A DNA stretch of 64,000 nucleotides, taken from NCBI GenBank assembly GCA_026874595.1, contig CM049311.1, positions 16,211,676-16,275,675 of the forward strand, given 5' to 3'. The position numbers were made by a program, and so were the translations under genes. The notes under the pieces are model-generated. The model was not told the DNA's origin. It saw nothing but the letters and a program-made list of their open reading frames with translations, and did not search any database. This document shows positions 57,901 through 63,900 of this stretch, one piece after another; the stretch's first letter is position 1; each line of letters begins with the position of its first letter. The stretch is from Sipunculus nudus. Taxonomy: Eukaryota; Annelida; Sipuncula; Golfingiida; Sipunculidae.

Positions 57901-60900
57901 AGTTTTTGCATGAAAGGGGATTACAAATTTATTATATTTCAGTGGCTCCGACCACAACACCAGCTACCACCGTGGCTCCAACCACAACTCCAGCGACAAC
58001 TGGTAAGCATAGTACAAGGCGAATTAGACCGATTGAAAGTGACAACACTTTTCTATTTTGAAAAATAAACTATTTCTAAAACTGTTTCAAACAAAAAAAC
58101 ATTCCGTATTCGTTACTCTACTGGATTTAAAAAGGTATTCCCTTTTTCATGCAGGTATTATATTTGTAAAGAAATCATGTTACCGCATAAGGGTAGATCA
58201 TGAATAGAATATTTTCTGTCTACCAATTTTTGCCTCCATGTACCTTATTTAGACTTGAAATAAGAATTGTTGATACTTGCATTTAGCAGACAAATGAAAC
58301 ATTACATTCTACTTATCAAACTGCTTATTAGCCATTATGTGTGAACTGTAAGGCTTCTATGCTCTCTATTTTCTTGTTAAACGGATTTAAAAAAAATTGA
58401 AATTTGAATAAAATGTAGTGGAAGTATTGCTCGGATATACTAGTCCTGACGTTGTTTCCCCTACGACTTTGATAGTACATTAATAATGGCTGACAAAGCT
58501 CACGAGCCCGAAAAGGGTAACCGAGGCTCGTCAGCACCGAATATTCTATTCTGCGGAAAGGGAAGTCAAAGGCAATTTGAAATATGAGGTCTATCAGGAA
58601 ATCGACCGCAGGGGTCTTTTGAATAATTGCCTGCTGCCCTCTCCGGAGTTATCTATATGCTTTCTTTTTTTGAAATAGGGATTGAAACTGTTTTGTTTTT
58701 GCAGGCTAGGAATAACGAAATAATTGTTATATGAATGAGATTATAGATACTCTCAATTGCGGAGTGCTTCTACTTGAAACTGAGATGGTCTCTTGTATTC
58801 TTTTGAAAGCACTTGGAATGAATGTTTATTTTTTTACGAGTGATTATGGGGACATTAAGTTCAAAAAATTACTGAATATTATACGCAAGGCAAGGGATAG
58901 ATGACCGGCTCAGGTCTAAATTCAAATATGATGCTGTGGATTGCATTCCTGTACTGATCATCTAAAAATAAAAGAAAGTTAACAAAATATACATTCTACA
59001 ACCGCCTTGCCCCGAAATCGATGCCCTTTGTCACGCTTGAAGTTAGGAAAAAATGTGAAGTTAGAAGGGTCATATCTATCAAATAAGAGACTCACTTTTT
59101 GCATGAAAGGGGATTACAAATTTATTATATTTCAGTGGCTCCGACCACAACACCAGCTACCACCGTGGCCCCAACCACAACTCCAGCGACAACTGGTAAG
59201 CATAGTACAAGGCGAATTAGACCGATTGGAAGTGACAACACTTTTCTATTTTGAAAAAAAGCTATTGTCGAAAACTGTTTCAAACAAAAAACATTCCGTA
59301 TTCGTTACCCCACTGGATTTAAAAAGGTATCCCCTTTTTCATGCAGGTATTATATTTGTAAAGAAGTCACGTTACCGCATAAGGGTAGATCATGAATAGA
59401 ATATTTTCTGTCTATCAATTTTTGCCTCCATGTACTTTATTTACACTTGAAATAAGAATTGTTGATACTTGCATTTAGCAGACAAATGAAACATTACATT
59501 CTACTGATCCAACTGCTTATTAGCCATTAAAGGTGAACTGTAAGGCTTCTATGCATCTATTGTCTTGTTAAACAGATTTAATGTTGTTTTCAGGGAACAA
59601 GTAGGAAAAACGAATTAGAGATACCATAACTTTAAGGGATTTACTTCAAATGTTTTCAATCAAACATTTTTGTATGTATATTATTCTTCAGTGGCTCCAA
59701 CGACTATTCCGGCCACCACCGTTGCTCCAACCACACCTGCAGCAACAACAGGTAAGCAGGATTCATGACTCATTTAGGTATTAACTAATTACACTTTGAT
59801 CAATGCCAATTGCAGGTTCCTCCACTAAGAGAAAAAAAAATAGAATCAGATAGAATCTCAGATAGTTTCGAAATCAATCTAACCTTTGACGCTACCTGGA
59901 ACAAAACGTCCCTTCTGTGTCTTGCGAATGTTATATTAGATACAAATGATATAGGTAAACACGAAAGAGCAAAAGTCGAGTGTTTACGTATTTTCAATAT
60001 TTGATGCCTGTTTCTTTTCGGCGTTCTTTGTATGAATTTTGGACGTGAAATGTAGTTGATTCCGTTTAGCATCAACCATGTGAAATTAGCGAATGAAGGA
60101 ATTCGGTTCTATGACTACATATCGATACATAGATTTAGAACGGGTGACTTTGTATGCTGTTTACTTTTCGATCTTACAATGTTTTTTCTTACAGTGCTGA
60201 TAGATCCTGTATAATTGGAACAAAAATTTTTTTTCTCTCCACATCGTTTTACTTGTATCTTATCGAATTCCCCTTCTGATTTTACAACACGCATCACCTT
60301 TAAGCTCCTCTATGAAAGGTTTTCTTCTTTTCTTCAATCATATTTCATTTAGCTGAATTGTATATTATTTTAACATGCGCCCAAAACAGTACCCTACTTC
60401 TGCGTTTGGGTTAAGCTTGGCAAGCTAGTATTGAGAAAGATGGACATGATCGTCCAGCGGAATCTCTTGGGTGCAGAAAGTGAAATAATGATGCATTTTA
60501 TGCGCTCAGGTTTTCCTGATCATTAAAATCCCTTACAGTAAAAAAATGGAAATTTTAATCAAATGTAGTGGAAGAATTGCTAGGATATACTGGTCCTGCT
60601 TTGGTTTCCCCTGAGACTATGCCAGTAAATTAATAATGGCTGACAACGATCTCGAGCACGAAAAGGGGTACCGAGGCACGTCAGGACCGAATATTCTATT
60701 ATGGGGAAAAAGAAGTCAAAGGCAATTTAAAACATAAGGTCTATAATTAATTAGTTCATTATTGTGTTTGGCCAAAGATTATTTTACGGATATTTTGCTT
60801 TAGTGATCCCGAGGACAACACTAGCCACAAACGTGGCTCCAACACACAACTCCAGTAACATCCGGCAAGCAAGATAGTGTCGTATTAAGGTTCAATTGAT

Positions 60901-63900
60901 TAATCTCTGATTACGACCCATGTTCTAGACAACTTGGTCTTCACCTTATTGAACACTTTTCAGCATGATTTTTTGTAATTAGTTTCAAACGGAAAGTAAA
61001 ATCGGGTCCGTTCCCATACCGGAGTTTTAGCGGTCTGTCCTTTTTCATGCGAAGGTTGTGTTTGATGGTTAATCAGAAATCGATCGCATCGGTCTTTATA
61101 ATAATTGCCAGCTGCCCTGTCCGGAGCTATATAACTGCTTTCTTTATTTAAAATGTGAATGGAATCTGTTTTGTTTTTGCAGGCTAGGAATAAAGAAATA
61201 TTTCTGATATAAATGAGATTATCGATACTCACAATGCGTAGTGCTTCTACTTGAAACTGGGATGGTCTCTTGTTTCCTTTAGAAAGCAATGGGAATGAAT
61301 GTAAAGTTTTTTACGAGTGGTTATGGAGACATTCAGTTCGAAAAATTATTGCAAATTATATGCAAGGCAAAGGAAAGATGACTGTCTCAGTTCTAAATTC
61401 AAAAATATACATTCTACAATAGCCTTGCCCTGAAATCTATGCCCTTTGTCCCGGTTGAAGTTAGGAAAAAAAGTGAAGTTAGAAGGGTCATATCTATCAA
61501 ATTAAAGACTCAGTTTTTGCATGAAAGGGGATTACAAATTTATTATATTTCAGTGGCTCCGACCACAACACCAGCTACCACCGAGGCTCCAACCACAACT
61601 CCAGCGACAACTGGTAAGCATAGTACAAGGCGAATTGGACCGATTGGAAGTGACAACACTTTTCTATTTTGAAAAAAAAAACTATTGTCTAAAATTGTTT
61701 CAAACAAAAAAACATTCCGTTTTCTTAACACCTCTTTATTTAAAAAGGTGTTCCCTGTTTAATGCAGGTATTATGTTTGTAAAGAAATCAAGTTACCGCA
61801 TAAAGGTGGAACACGAATGGAATATTTTCTGTCTACCAATTTTTGTCTCCATGTACCTTATTTAGACTTGAATTAGGAATTCTTGACACTTGCATTTAGC
61901 AGACAAATGGAGCATTACATTCTACTGATCCAACTGCTTATTAGCCATTAAGTTTGAACTGTAAGGCTTCTATGCATCTATTGTCTTGTTAAACGGATTT
62001 AATGTTGTTTTCGGGGAACAAGTAGGAAAAACGAATTAGAGATACCATAACTTTAAGGGATTTACTTCAAATGTTTTCAATCAAACATTTTTGTATGTAT
62101 ATTATTCTTCAGTGGCCCCAACGACTACTCCGGCCACCACCGTTGCTCCAACCACACCTGCAGCAACAACAGGTAAGCAGGATTCATGACTCATTTAGGT
62201 ATTAACTAATTACACTTTGATCAATGCCAATTGCAGGTTCCTCCACTAAGAGAAAAAAATAGAATCAGATACAATCTCAGATAGTTTCGAAATCTATCTA
62301 ACCTTTGACGCTACCTGGAACAAAACGTCCCTTCTGTGTCATGCGAATGTTATATTAGATACAAATGATATAGGTAAACCCGAAAGAGCAAAGGTCGAGT
62401 GTTTACGTGTTTTCAATATTTGATGCTTGTTTCTTTTCGGAGTTCTTTGTATGAATTTTGGACGTGAAATGTAGTTGATTCCGTTTAGCATCAACCATGT
62501 GAAATTAGCGAATGAAGGAATTCGGTTCTATGACTACATATCGATACATAGATTAAGAACGGGTGACTTTGTATGCTGTTTACTTTTCGATCTTACAATG
62601 TTTTTCTTACAGTGCTGATAGATCCTGTATAATTGGAACAAAAATTTTTTTTCTCTCCACATCGTTTTACTTGTATCAAATCTGAATTCCCCTTCTGAAT
62701 TTACAACACGCATCACCGTTAAGCTCCTCTATGAAAGGTTTTCTTCTTTTCTTCGATCATATTTCATTTAGCTGAATTGTATATTATTTTAACATGCACC
62801 CAAAACAGTACCCTACTTCTGTGTTTGGGTTAAGCTTGGCTAGCTAGTATTGAGAAAGATTGACATGATCGTCCAGCGGAATCTCTTGGATGCAGAAAGT
62901 GAAATAATGATGCATTTTATGCGCTCAGGTTTTCCTGATCATTAAAATCCCTTACAGTAAAAAAATGGAAATTTTAATCAAATGTAGTGGAAGAATTGCT
63001 TGGATATACTGGTCCTGCCTTGGTTTCCCCTGACACTATGCCAGTAAATTAATAATGGCTGACAACGATTGCGAGCAAGAAAAGGGGTATCGAGGCTCGT
63101 CAAGACCGAATATTCTATTCTGGGGAAAAAGAAGTCAAAGGCAATTTAAAACATAAGGTCTATAATTAATTAGTTCATTATTGTATTTGGCCAAAGATAA
63201 TTTTACGGATATTTTGCTTTAGTGATCCCGAGGACAACAGTAGCCACAAACGTGGCTCCAACAAACAACTCCAGTAACATCCGGCAAGCAAGATAGTGTC
63301 GTATTAAGGTTTAATTTATTAATCTCTGATTACAACCCATGTTCTAGACAACTTGGTGTTCACCTTATTGAACACTTTTCGGCATGTTTTTTGTAATTAG
63401 TTTCAAACGGAAAGTAAAATCAGGTCCGTTCCCATACCGGAGTTTTAGCGGTCTGTCCTTTTTCATGAGAAGTTTGTGTTTGTAGAGTATTATGATGGTT
63501 AATCAGAAATCGATCGCATGGGTCTTTAGAATAATTGCCAGCTGCCCTGTCCGGAACTATATAACTGCTTTCTTTATTTAAAATGTGAATGGAAGCTGTT
63601 TTGTTTTTGCAGGCTAGGAATAAAGAAATATTTCTTATATGAATGAGATTATCGATACTCACAATGCGGAGTGCTTCTACTTGAAACTGGGATGGTCTCT
63701 TGTATCCTTTAGAAAGCAATGGGAATGAATGTAAAGTTTTTTACGAGTGGTTATGGAGACATTCAGTTCGAAAAATTATTGCAAATTATATGCAAGGCAA
63801 AGGAAAGATGACTGTCTCAGTTCTAAATTCAAAAATATACATTCTACAATAGCCTTGCCCTGAAATCTATGCCCTTTGTCCCGGTTGAAGTTAGGAAAAA

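Larger units (their letters stand above)
51897..61553. repeat. 9,657-bp higher-order repeat, second copy
   Basis: Same order and spacing as the first copy. Small differences include a T instead of a C shortly before 57050 in the F element, and CTT instead of CAT in the D exon at 59816. The second variant is shared with the D exon at 29639 but not with the positionally equivalent D at 50159. Confidence 0.93.
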
